Notes under the pieces: generated by a model
Seen by the model: only the letters and a program-made list of their open reading frames with translations
The model's database searches: none
What the model was told of the DNA's origin: nothing
Assembly: GCF_001544695.2 (NCBI RefSeq)
Contig: NZ_FCOM02000050.1
Location: 1-59,321, forward strand
Length of the DNA: 59,321 nt
Direction of reading: 5' to 3'
Source: Caballeronia arvi
GTDB taxonomy: Bacteria; Pseudomonadota; Gammaproteobacteria; Burkholderiales; Burkholderiaceae
Made by a program: the position numbers and the translations under genes
Part shown: piece after piece, positions 8,405 through 15,701 of the stretch
Layout of the letters: every line of letters begins with the position of its first letter
How positions within the stretch are numbered: the stretch's first letter is position 1

Positions 8405-9141
8405 GTGAAATCGCGGCGGCGCAGTCGCCTTTCGTGAACCGCCCGATCCGCGCGGCGATCATCGATCTCGACGGAACCATGGTCGATACCGCGGACGATT
8501 TCGTGGCCGCGCTGAACGCGATGCTCGCGCGTGTCGGTATCGAACAGCCGGTCACGCGTGACGAAGTCACGAACTATGTCGGCAAGGGATCGGAAAATCT
8601 GATTCGCAGCGTGCTGGCGATGCGTCTGTCGCCGTCGCAAGCGGCCGCGCAATTCGACGACGCGCTCGCGATTTATCAGAGCGAATACGCGAAGGTCAAC
8701 GGCAAGCATTCGGCGCTCTTTCCCGAAGTGAAGGAAGGCCTCGTAGCGATGCGCGATAGCGGCATCGCGCTCGCGTGCGTGACGAACAAGCCGCATCGGT
8801 TCGCCGTGGAGCTGCTCGCGCACTTCGGCATCGCGGATTTCTTCAAGGTGATTCTCGGCGGCGATTCCCTGCCCGCGAAGAAGCCCGATCCGCTGCCGAT
8901 GCTCACCGCATGCGAACGACTGGACGTATTGCCGCGCGAAACCGTGGCGGTCGGCGATTCGGAGAACGATGCGCTCGCGGGCCGCGCGGCGGGCCTCGCG
9001 ACGTTGACCGTTCCGTACGGCTACAACCACGGCAAGCCTGTACAGTCCGTGAAATCGGATGGTATAGTTTCTTCGCTGCGCACTGCAGCGCTGGCGATTG
9101 CCGCCACATTGGCGCCGCCGGACACCACACTGACCGAATAA
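8401..9141 (+). CDS. gph: Phosphoglycolate phosphatase
   Basis: A 246-residue HAD-superfamily phosphatase. Motif I is IIDLDGTMVDT (20-30), motif II is in CVTNKPHRF, and motifs III/IV are the lysine and acidic pair in KKPDPLPM and VGDSENDALAGRAAG. This is the pattern of Gph enzymes, which clear 2-phosphoglycolate. The start overlaps the stop of rpe (ATGA), indicating translational coupling. The 3' end of this gene also holds a likely promoter for the trp leader downstream. Confidence 0.92.
   Translation: MSEIAAAQSPFVNRPIRAAIIDLDGTMVDTADDFVAALNAMLARVGIEQPVTRDEVTNYVGKGSENLIRSVLAMRLSPSQAAAQFDDALAIYQSEYAKVNGKHSALFPEVKEGLVAMRDSGIALACVTNKPHRFAVELLAHFGIADFFKVILGGDSLPAKKPDPLPMLTACERLDVLPRETVAVGDSENDALAGRAAGLATLTVPYGYNHGKPVQSVKSDGIVSSLRTAALAIAATLAPPDTTLTE
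9039..9068 (+). promoter_or_regulatory. Candidate trp promoter inside gph
   Basis: TGTACA (9039-9044), an 18-nt spacer and TATAGT (9063-9068) form a reasonable sigma-70 promoter near the 3' end of gph. It would start transcription near 9075, some 80 nt before the trp leader peptide. The -35 matches the consensus at 4 of 6 positions and the -10 at 5 of 6. It would let the trp genes be transcribed separately from rpe-gph. Confidence 0.4.
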
Positions 9142-9153
9142 GTCCATCCATTC

Positions 9154-9228
9154 ATGTTTCTCAACAGAAAACGGAGTCTGAGCAGCATCGACCGGGGAGC
9201 CTGGCCCTGGCGTCGCTGGTCGCGCTGA
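9154..9228 (+). CDS. trpL: Tryptophan leader peptide
   Basis: A 24-codon frame (ATG 9154, TGA 9226-9228) that begins 13 bp after gph and ends in GAWPWRRWSR. Three of its last eight codons are TGG, at 9202, 9208 and 9217, which is far more than chance in a frame this short. It is followed at once by alternative hairpins and a terminator-like stem-loop, and then by trpE. This is the classic arrangement for ribosome-mediated attenuation of tryptophan synthesis. No clear ribosome-binding site precedes the ATG, which is the weak point. Confidence 0.75.
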   Translation: MFLNRKRSLSSIDRGAWPWRRWSR

Positions 9229-9285
9229 CCTCGCCCGAGGTGCGCTGAAGCCATCTTCCCGATCGCGCTTCAGCATCCGTTTTTT
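9229..9285 (+). terminator. Attenuator of the trp genes
   Basis: The terminator hairpin is a perfect 8-bp stem GCTGAAGC/GCTTCAGC (9244-9251 with 9267-9274), with TTTTTT at 9280-9285. Just upstream, ACCTCG/CGAGGT (9227-9232 with 9235-9240) forms a second stem. This can be lengthened by pairing GCGC at 9222-9225 with GCGC at 9242-9245, which overlaps the first two bases of the terminator stem. The two structures compete only at that junction. The leader-peptide stop codon lies inside this alternative stem, as expected for a ribosome-controlled switch. Confidence 0.65.
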
Positions 9286-9507
9286 GTTTCGCTGCGCGTT
9301 CCTGCGCCGTTTCCGTCGAATCGCATTTCATCGAATTCTGCTCGTGCGCGCGTCGCTTGAGCGACTCGCGCAGTCTCAACCGCTTTCCTCACGCGAAGCG
9401 GCGAGGCCGTCGTATGCGATGATCACGGGATACGGCCGCCCGCAGCGTCCCAGCTCTCCCCGATGCCGCGCCGCCCAAGAAAGCGCGTGTCGATAAAGGA
9501 TCGCAAC

Positions 9508-11004
9508 ATGACCGAACTCGAATTCCAATCCCTGGCGAACGAAGGCTACAACCGCATTCCGTTGATCGCCGAAGCCCTCGCCGACCTCGAAACGCCGCTC
9601 TCGCTCTATCTCAAGCTCGCGCAGACCGAGCGCAACGGCGCAAACTCGTTTCTGCTCGAATCCGTCGTGGGCGGCGAGCGCTTCGGGCGCTACTCGTTCA
9701 TCGGCCTTCCGGCGCGTACAGTCGTCAGCGTGCAGAACGGCAAATCGCAGGTTCTCACCGATGGCAACGTCGTCGAAACGGATGAAGGCGATCCGCTCGC
9801 GTTCATCGAGACCTACCAAAAGCGCTTCAAGGTCGCGACGCGGCCCGGTCTGCCGCGTTTCTGCGGCGGTCTCGCCGGTTACTTCGGCTACGACGCGGTG
9901 CGCTATATCGAGAAGAAGCTCGCGCACACCGCGCCGCCCGACGATCTCAATCTCCCCGACATTCAACTGCTGCTGACGGAAGAAGTCGCGGTCATCGACA
10001 ACCTCGCGGGCAAGCTCTATCTCATCGTCTACGCCGATCCGACGAAGCCCGAAGCGTATGCAAAGGCGAAGCATCGTCTGCGCGAACTGCGCTCCCGTCT
10101 GCGCGTGACGGTGCAGCCGCCGGTGACATCGTCGAGCGTGCGGACCGAGACGTTCCGCGAGTTCAGGAAGGACGACTATCTGAACGCCGTGCGCAAGGCG
10201 AAGGAATACATCGCGGCGGGCGAGCTGATGCAGGTGCAGGTCGGCCAGCGTCTCATCAAGCCGTTCCGCGACAACCCGCTTTCGCTGTATCGCGCGCTGC
10301 GCTCGCTGAATCCGTCGCCGTACATGTACTACTACAACTTCGGCGGCGACGTTCACGTGGTCGGCGCGTCGCCGGAGATTCTCGTGCGTCAGGAAAAGCG
10401 CGCCGAGGATCGCATCGTGACGATTCGCCCGCTCGCAGGCACCCGTCCGCGCGGCAATACGCCGGAGCGCGACGCCGAGCTCGCCACCGAACTGCTGAAC
10501 GATCCGAAGGAAGTCGCCGAGCACGTCATGCTGATCGACCTCGCGCGCAACGACGTCGGCCGCATTGCGCAGACGGGTTCGGTCTCGGTGACGGACAAAC
10601 TGGTCATCGAGAAGTATTCGCACGTGCAGCACATTGTGAGTTCGGTCGAAGGCAAGCTCAGGGAAGGCATGAACAACTTCGACGTGCTGCGCGCGACGTT
10701 CCCGGCCGGCACGCTGTCCGGCGCGCCGAAGGTCCGCGCGATGGAACTGATCGACGAACTGGAGCCCATCAAGCGCGGCTTGTACGGCGGCGCAGTCGGC
10801 TATCTCTCGTTCAGCGGCGAAATGGATCTGGCCATCGCGATCCGCACCGGCCTCATCCACAAGGGCAATCTCTACGTTCAGGCAGCGGCGGGCGTCGTCG
10901 CGGATTCCGTGCCGGAATCCGAATGGCAGGAAACGGAGAACAAGGCGCGCGCCGTGCTGCGCGCCGCCGAGCAAGTGCAAGACGGCCTCGACAGCGACTT
11001 CTGA
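9508..11004 (+). CDS. trpE: Anthranilate synthase component I
   Basis: A 498-residue chorismate-utilising enzyme. The N-terminal regulatory part contains LLESVVGGERFGRYSFIG, which includes the LLES element of the tryptophan feedback site. The catalytic half has VGASPEILVR, IRPLAGTRPRG, EHVMLIDLARND and FPAGTLSGAPKVRAMELI. It makes anthranilate from chorismate using ammonia from TrpG. The frame is open further upstream, but AAAGGA seven bases before the ATG at 9508 fixes that start. The gene follows the trp leader and precedes trpG by 12 bp. Confidence 0.95.
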   Translation: MTELEFQSLANEGYNRIPLIAEALADLETPLSLYLKLAQTERNGANSFLLESVVGGERFGRYSFIGLPARTVVSVQNGKSQVLTDGNVVETDEGDPLAFIETYQKRFKVATRPGLPRFCGGLAGYFGYDAVRYIEKKLAHTAPPDDLNLPDIQLLLTEEVAVIDNLAGKLYLIVYADPTKPEAYAKAKHRLRELRSRLRVTVQPPVTSSSVRTETFREFRKDDYLNAVRKAKEYIAAGELMQVQVGQRLIKPFRDNPLSLYRALRSLNPSPYMYYYNFGGDVHVVGASPEILVRQEKRAEDRIVTIRPLAGTRPRGNTPERDAELATELLNDPKEVAEHVMLIDLARNDVGRIAQTGSVSVTDKLVIEKYSHVQHIVSSVEGKLREGMNNFDVLRATFPAGTLSGAPKVRAMELIDELEPIKRGLYGGAVGYLSFSGEMDLAIAIRTGLIHKGNLYVQAAAGVVADSVPESEWQETENKARAVLRAAEQVQDGLDSDF

Positions 11005-11016
11005 GGAGACAAGACC

Positions 11017-11601
11017 ATGCTGCTGATGATCGACAACTACGATTCCTTCACCTACAACCTGGTCCAGTACTTCGGCGAGCTCGGCTGTGACGTGCGCACG
11101 TATCGCAACGACGAAATCACGCTCGATGAAATCGCGAAGCTCGACCCCGAACGCATCTGTCTCTCGCCGGGACCGAGCAATCCGCAGCACGCGGGCATCA
11201 CGCTCGACGTGCTGCGCGAGTTCTCCGGCAAGCTGCCGATTCTCGGCGTGTGCCTTGGCCATCAGGCGATCGGCGAGGCGTTCGGCGGACGCGTCGTGCG
11301 CGCGCAGACCATCATGCACGGCAAGGTGAGCCAGATCGAAACCGACTGTAAAGGCGTGTTCTCCGATCTGCCGAAACACTTCAACGTGACGCGCTATCAC
11401 TCGCTCGCCATCGAGCGCGAGTCTTTGCCCGACTGTCTCGAAGTGTCCGCATGGACGCCGGACGGCGAGATCATGGGTGTTCGTCACCGTGAACTGGAAG
11501 TGGAAGGCGTGCAGTTCCATCCGGAATCGATTCTTTCCGAGCATGGCCACGCGCTGCTCGAAAACTTCGTCAAGAACACCACGACCGGAAAGCGAGCGTA
11601 A
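11017..11601 (+). CDS. trpG: Anthranilate synthase component II (glutamine amidotransferase)
   Basis: A 194-residue class I glutamine amidotransferase. The nucleophile cysteine is C79 in LGVCLGHQAIGEAFGG, and the catalytic His-Glu pair is in VQFHPESIL near the C-terminus. It supplies ammonia to TrpE. PGPSNPQHAG (51-60) is the usual oxyanion-strand motif. It lies 12 bp after trpE, with a GAGGAGA ribosome-binding site, and only 3 bp before trpD. As in some bacteria the subunit could also serve 4-amino-4-deoxychorismate synthase; the context favours tryptophan. Confidence 0.94.
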   Translation: MLLMIDNYDSFTYNLVQYFGELGCDVRTYRNDEITLDEIAKLDPERICLSPGPSNPQHAGITLDVLREFSGKLPILGVCLGHQAIGEAFGGRVVRAQTIMHGKVSQIETDCKGVFSDLPKHFNVTRYHSLAIERESLPDCLEVSAWTPDGEIMGVRHRELEVEGVQFHPESILSEHGHALLENFVKNTTTGKRA

Positions 11602-11604
11602 AAC

Positions 11605-12636
11605 ATGATCACCGCACAGGAAGCGCTGCAGCGCACGATCGAGCATCGCGAGATCTTCCACGACGAAATGCTGCACTTGATGCGTCAGATCATGCGCGGC
11701 GAGATGTCGCCCGTGATGGCCGCCGCGATCATCACCGGCTTGCGCGTGAAGAAGGAAACCATCGGCGAGATCGCCGCGGCCGCGACCGTGATGCGCGAGT
11801 TCGCAAATCACGTCGAAGTCGAGGACAACTCGAATTTCGTCGATATCGTCGGCACCGGCGGCGACGGCTCGCATACTTTCAACATCTCCACCGCGTCGAT
11901 GTTCGTCGCGGCGGCGGCGGGCGCGAAGGTCGCGAAGCACGGCAATCGAGGCGTATCGAGCAAATCCGGCAGCGCGGACGTGCTCGAAGCGCTCGGCGTC
12001 AACATCGATCTGACGCCGGAGCAAGTGGCCGCGTCGATTCATGAGACCGGCATGGGCTTCATGTTCGCGCCGAACCATCATCCGGCGATGAAGAACATCG
12101 CGCCCGTGCGCCGCGAACTCGGCGTGCGCACCATCTTCAACATTCTCGGGCCGCTGACGAATCCGGCCGGCGCGCCGAATCAGCTTCAGGGCGTGTTCCA
12201 TGAAGACCTCGTCGGCATTCAGGTGCGCGTGATGCAGCGTCTCGGCGCGAAACACGTGCTCGTCGTGTACGGCAAGGACGGCATGGACGAAGTTTCGCTG
12301 GGCGCCGCGACGAAAGTCGGCGAACTGAAGCATGGCGAAGTCACCGAGTACGAGATTCATCCCGAGGATTTCGGCTTGCAAATGGTGTCGAACCGCACGC
12401 TGAAAGTGCAGGACGCGCAGGAATCGAAGGCGATGCTGCTCGGCGCGCTGAACAACAAGGCGGGCGTCGCGCGCGAGATCGTCACATTGAATGCGGGCAC
12501 GGCGCTTTACGCTGCCGATGTCGTCGATACGATCGAAGCCGGCATGGCCGCCGCGCGCGAGGCGATCGAAAGCGGCGCGGCGCGCGAGAAGATCGACGTG
12601 CTCGTGAAGTTCACGCAGCAATTCGCGAAGAAATAA
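11605..12636 (+). CDS. trpD: Anthranilate phosphoribosyltransferase
   Basis: A 343-residue enzyme of normal length. The phosphoribosyl-pyrophosphate site GTGGDGSHTFNIST follows VDIV, and KHGNRGVSSKSGSADVLEALG and NILGPLTNPA are further family signatures. It joins anthranilate to phosphoribosyl pyrophosphate. The gene begins 3 bp after trpG and ends 12 bp before trpC, so the four trp genes are one tight transcription unit. TrpF, TrpA and TrpB are not encoded here; in Burkholderia they usually lie elsewhere. Confidence 0.95.
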   Translation: MITAQEALQRTIEHREIFHDEMLHLMRQIMRGEMSPVMAAAIITGLRVKKETIGEIAAAATVMREFANHVEVEDNSNFVDIVGTGGDGSHTFNISTASMFVAAAAGAKVAKHGNRGVSSKSGSADVLEALGVNIDLTPEQVAASIHETGMGFMFAPNHHPAMKNIAPVRRELGVRTIFNILGPLTNPAGAPNQLQGVFHEDLVGIQVRVMQRLGAKHVLVVYGKDGMDEVSLGAATKVGELKHGEVTEYEIHPEDFGLQMVSNRTLKVQDAQESKAMLLGALNNKAGVAREIVTLNAGTALYAADVVDTIEAGMAAAREAIESGAAREKIDVLVKFTQQFAKK

Positions 12637-12648
12637 CCGGAAGCCAAC

Positions 12649-13434
12649 ATGAGTGACATTCTGGATCGCATCATCGCGGTCAAGCGCGAGGAAATTCGCG
12701 CCGCCGAACAAAGCGCGCCGCTCGAAGAGCTGAAGCTCGAAGCCAGCGCGCGCGACCTGCGCGATTTCGTCGGCGCATTGCGCGCGAAACATGCGGCGAA
12801 TCAGGCCGCCGTGATCGCGGAAGTGAAGAAAGCGAGCCCGTCGAAAGGCGTGCTGCGCGAACACTTCGTGCCTGCCGACATCGCGCGTTCGTACGAAAAG
12901 GGCGGCGCCGCATGTCTTTCCGTGCTCACCGACGTGCAGTTCTTCAAGGGCAGCGTTGCGTATCTGGAGGAGGCGCGCGCCGCGTGCAGCCTGCCGCTTC
13001 TGCGCAAGGACTTCATCATCGACCCGTATCAGATCATGGAAGCGCGCGCGATGGGCGCGGACTGCATCCTGCTGATCGCGGCCGCGCTCGAACTCTCGCA
13101 GATGCAGGACCTCGAAGCGTACGCGCATTCGCTCGGGCTCGCGGTGCTGGTCGAAGTGCACGACGCCGACGAACTGCGCGATTCACTTACGCTGAAGACG
13201 CCGCTCATCGGCATCAACAATCGCAATCTGCGTACGTTCGAGACGACCATCGAGACGACCATCGGCATGCTGGAGCAAGTGCCGGACGACCGCATTGTCG
13301 TCACGGAGTCGGGCATTCTGTCGCGTGTCGATGTCGAGCGGCTGCGCGCCATGCGCGTGCATACGTTCCTGGTGGGCGAAGCGTTCATGCGCGCCGACGA
13401 TCCGGGCACCGAGCTCGCGCGCATGTTCTTCTGA
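12649..13434 (+). CDS. trpC: Indole-3-glycerol phosphate synthase
   Basis: A 261-residue TIM-barrel enzyme, single-domain (not fused to TrpF). Visible signatures are VIAEVKKASPSKG, LSVLTDVQFFKGS, LLRKDFIIDPYQI with the catalytic lysine, LIGINNRNLRTF and VTESGI. It closes the indole ring from the carboxyphenylamino-deoxyribulose phosphate. It is the last trp gene of the cluster and is followed 21 bp later by a CYTH-domain gene read in the same direction. Confidence 0.95.
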   Translation: MSDILDRIIAVKREEIRAAEQSAPLEELKLEASARDLRDFVGALRAKHAANQAAVIAEVKKASPSKGVLREHFVPADIARSYEKGGAACLSVLTDVQFFKGSVAYLEEARAACSLPLLRKDFIIDPYQIMEARAMGADCILLIAAALELSQMQDLEAYAHSLGLAVLVEVHDADELRDSLTLKTPLIGINNRNLRTFETTIETTIGMLEQVPDDRIVVTESGILSRVDVERLRAMRVHTFLVGEAFMRADDPGTELARMFF

Positions 13435-13455
13435 ATTCATCGAAAGGACCGTACC

Positions 13456-14103
13456 TTGGGCATCGAACAGGAACTCAAGCTCGCGCTGGCGCCGTCGCAA
13501 CACGACGACGTCGCGCGTTTCTTCGACGAACGCACCGGCGCGGGCAAGCCGATCGAGCTCGCCAACGTCTATTTCGATACGCCGGAGTGTGCGCTCGCCA
13601 AGGCGAAATCCGCGCTGCGCCTGCGCCGCACGCCGGATGAATGGCTACAGACGTACAAGACGCTCGGCAAGACAGTCGGAGGCCTGAGCAACCGGCACGA
13701 GTGGGAATTGCCCGTCGCGGGCGAAGCGCTCGAAATCGACGCGCTCCTCGCTGCCTGCGAAAGCGACGCCGCGCGTGATGCGCTGAAACGCGCCGCGCCC
13801 GATCTCATCGCGCTCTTCAAGACGGACGTGAGGCGCATCGTGTGGGATATCGAGCGCGAGGGATCGCAGATCGAAGTGGCGCTGGATCTCGGCGAAATCA
13901 CCGCGGAGGTCGACGGCAAGACGCGTCGCGCGGAAATCAGCGAGCTCGAACTGGAACTGAAATCGGGCGAAGAAAGCGCGCTTTCGATGCTCGCGGCGGA
14001 ACTGCGTGGCGCGTTTCCCGAACTCGTTCCCGAGGATCTCAGCAAGGCCCAGCGCGGGTATCTTCTGCGCGAACAACCCGCAAGCAAGACGCGCGACGCC
14101 TGA
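13456..14103 (+). CDS. CYTH domain protein, probable inorganic triphosphatase
   Basis: A 215-residue protein that opens with MGIEQELKLAL. The ExExK motif (E4, E6, K8) is the hallmark of the CYTH/triphosphate tunnel metalloenzyme family. Further tunnel residues are suggested by YFDTPECAL, ALRLRR, TYKTLG and HEWELP. It resembles the N-terminal half of E. coli YgiF, without the C-terminal CHAD domain. It probably hydrolyses inorganic triphosphate; the substrate is not visible from sequence. The start is TTG at 13456, preceded by AAAGGA. It lies 21 bp after trpC and 2 bp before ung. Confidence 0.75.
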   Translation: MGIEQELKLALAPSQHDDVARFFDERTGAGKPIELANVYFDTPECALAKAKSALRLRRTPDEWLQTYKTLGKTVGGLSNRHEWELPVAGEALEIDALLAACESDAARDALKRAAPDLIALFKTDVRRIVWDIEREGSQIEVALDLGEITAEVDGKTRRAEISELELELKSGEESALSMLAAELRGAFPELVPEDLSKAQRGYLLREQPASKTRDA

Positions 14104-14105
14104 GC

Positions 14106-14888
14106 ATGAGCCGACAGCCTTCCCTCTTCGCGGATAACGAAGCCGCGAACACGCCGTCTAATGTGACGACGCTCGAAAGCCAGTTCGACGCCCTTCCCGC
14201 CGACTGGCGCAAACATCTGAAGCCATTCATCGACAGCAAGCACTACGCGGCGCTGTGTGCGTTCGTCGATGCCGAGCGCGCCGCCGGCAAAACGGTCTAT
14301 CCCGCCGATGTCTTCCGGGCGCTGCGCCTCACGAGTCCCGCCGACGTGAAAGTCGTGATTCTCGGCCAAGACCCTTATCACGGCGAAGACAAAGGCGCGC
14401 CGCAAGCGCACGGACTCGCGTTTTCGGTGCCCGCGCCGGTGCGGCCGCCGCCGTCGCTACGCAATATCTTCAAGGAAATTCACGCGAGCCTCGGTTTTCC
14501 GGCGCCCGCGCACGGCTGCCTCGATTCGTGGGCAAAACAAGGCGTGTTGTTGCTGAACACGTCGCTGACCGTCGAGCGCGATAAAGCCGGAAGTCACGCG
14601 AAGCGCGGCTGGGAGCAATGCACGGATACGCTGATCCACGAAATGGCGCAGCGCCACGACGGGCTGGTGTTCATGCTGTGGGGCGCGCACGCGCAGGCGA
14701 AGCGCGCGCTGATCGAAGGAACCGACAAGTCGCACTGCGTGCTCGAATCCGCGCATCCTTCGCCGTTGTCTGCGTATCGCGGATTCTTCGGCTGCGGACA
14801 TTTCGCGCGCGCGAACGACTATCTGACGGAGCACGGCCGCGAGCCGATCGACTGGCGTTTGCCCGCCGAGCCGGAATTGCTGGCCTGA
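14106..14888 (+). CDS. ung: Uracil-DNA glycosylase, family 1
   Basis: A 260-residue Ung enzyme. The water-activating motif GQDPYHGEDKGAPQAHGLAF, the LLLNTSLTVE uracil pocket and HPSPLSAYRGFFGCGHF leucine-loop region are all present. It removes uracil from DNA in base-excision repair. The ATG at 14106 lies 2 bp past the CYTH stop codon, so the two genes are likely translated together. The N-terminal 30 residues before the core are variable. A clear intrinsic terminator follows 8 bp after the stop. Confidence 0.95.
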   Translation: MSRQPSLFADNEAANTPSNVTTLESQFDALPADWRKHLKPFIDSKHYAALCAFVDAERAAGKTVYPADVFRALRLTSPADVKVVILGQDPYHGEDKGAPQAHGLAFSVPAPVRPPPSLRNIFKEIHASLGFPAPAHGCLDSWAKQGVLLLNTSLTVERDKAGSHAKRGWEQCTDTLIHEMAQRHDGLVFMLWGAHAQAKRALIEGTDKSHCVLESAHPSPLSAYRGFFGCGHFARANDYLTEHGREPIDWRLPAEPELLA

Positions 14889-14896
14889 AATGCGAA

Positions 14897-14925
14897 AACC
14901 CCGCCGAATCTCAGCGGGGTTTTTT
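14897..14925 (+). terminator. Intrinsic terminator after ung
   Basis: Stem AACCCCGC/GCGGGGTT (14897-14904 with 14914-14921) with a 9-nt loop, followed by a T-run through 14925. The run of A on the left side means it may also end azoR transcription arriving on the minus strand. Confidence 0.88.
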
Positions 14926-14948
14926 CTCGACGGCGTCCGAAAGACTAC

Positions 14949-15545
14949 TCAAACCGCCGCGATCGCCTCACGCGCCGACGCCAGCGCCGCGCCTGCCGCA
15001 TCCGGCCCCATGTTCAGGCCTTCGGCGTAGATGAAGCTCACGTCGGTCATGCCGAGGAAGCCGAGGAACGTCGTCAGGAACGGCGTCTGCGAATCGTTCG
15101 GCGTGCCCGCGTACTTGCCGCCGCGCGCCGACACGACATACACCTTCTTGCCCGTCACCAGACCTTCCGCGCCACTCGCGCCGTAGCGGAACGTGATGCC
15201 GGCACGCGCGATCCAGTCGAAATACGTCTTCAATTGCGACGAGATGCCGAAGTTGTACAACGGCGCCGCGATCACGACGATATCCGCAGCTTGCAGCTCG
15301 GCGATCAGCGCTTCGCTCTTTGCGTTGATCGCGACTTGTTCCGCGCTGCGCTGATCGGCGGGCGTGAAGAACGCGCCGAGCGTGGCGTCGTCAAGATGCG
15401 GGAGGGCGTCGCCCAGCAGATTGCGCACGACCACGTTCGCGCCCGGGTTGCTTTGTTGCAGTTTCGCCGTCAGTTCGTCGGCGAGCAGCGTCGATTGAGC
15501 GCCTTGCGAACGGGCGGCGGAGTTGATTTGCAGAATCGTCGTCAT
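14949..15545 (-). CDS. azoR: FMN-dependent NADH-azoreductase
   Basis: A 198-residue flavodoxin-fold oxidoreductase of the AzoR/AcpD family. The FMN-binding elements are INSAARSQGAQSTLLA at the N-terminus, APLYNFGISSQLKTYFDWI in the middle, and SARGGKY near residue 140. It reduces azo dyes and quinones with NADH in the cytoplasm. AGGAAG precedes the ATG at 15545. The gene stands alone on the minus strand, converging on ung. Confidence 0.9.
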   Translation of the reverse strand: MTTILQINSAARSQGAQSTLLADELTAKLQQSNPGANVVVRNLLGDALPHLDDATLGAFFTPADQRSAEQVAINAKSEALIAELQAADIVVIAAPLYNFGISSQLKTYFDWIARAGITFRYGASGAEGLVTGKKVYVVSARGGKYAGTPNDSQTPFLTTFLGFLGMTDVSFIYAEGLNMGPDAAGAALASAREAIAAV

Positions 15546-15641
15546 GATGGCTTCCTATCTCTGTCAGGTTTCGGGCGCTCTCTGCGTCCGGCTTAGGAAG
15601 CATTCTTCTCATTTCGACCCTCGGGAAAAAGCCGTGCGCTC

Positions 15642-15677
15642 GTGACGGATCGTTGCATCGGTAGAACAATCCGTCAC
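15642..15677 (-). terminator. Inverted repeat, possible weak terminator after the M61 peptidase gene
   Basis: A perfect 9-bp inverted repeat GTGACGGAT/ATCCGTCAC (15642-15650 with 15669-15677), with an 18-nt loop, lies between the stop of the M61 peptidase gene and the start of azoR. On the minus strand a run of five T residues occurs about 11 nt beyond the stem, which is far for an intrinsic terminator. It could equally be an operator for azoR. Confidence 0.35.
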
Positions 15678-15701
15678 CCTTTCCCGCGATCAGCGTCTCA
15701 G

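Noticed and set aside
9376..13161. A 1261-codon open frame on the minus strand
   Set aside because: It is the shadow of trpE-trpG-trpD-trpC, which have full family motifs on the plus strand. The frame's product is R/H/D/E-rich without any domain, as is usual for antisense frames in GC-rich DNA.
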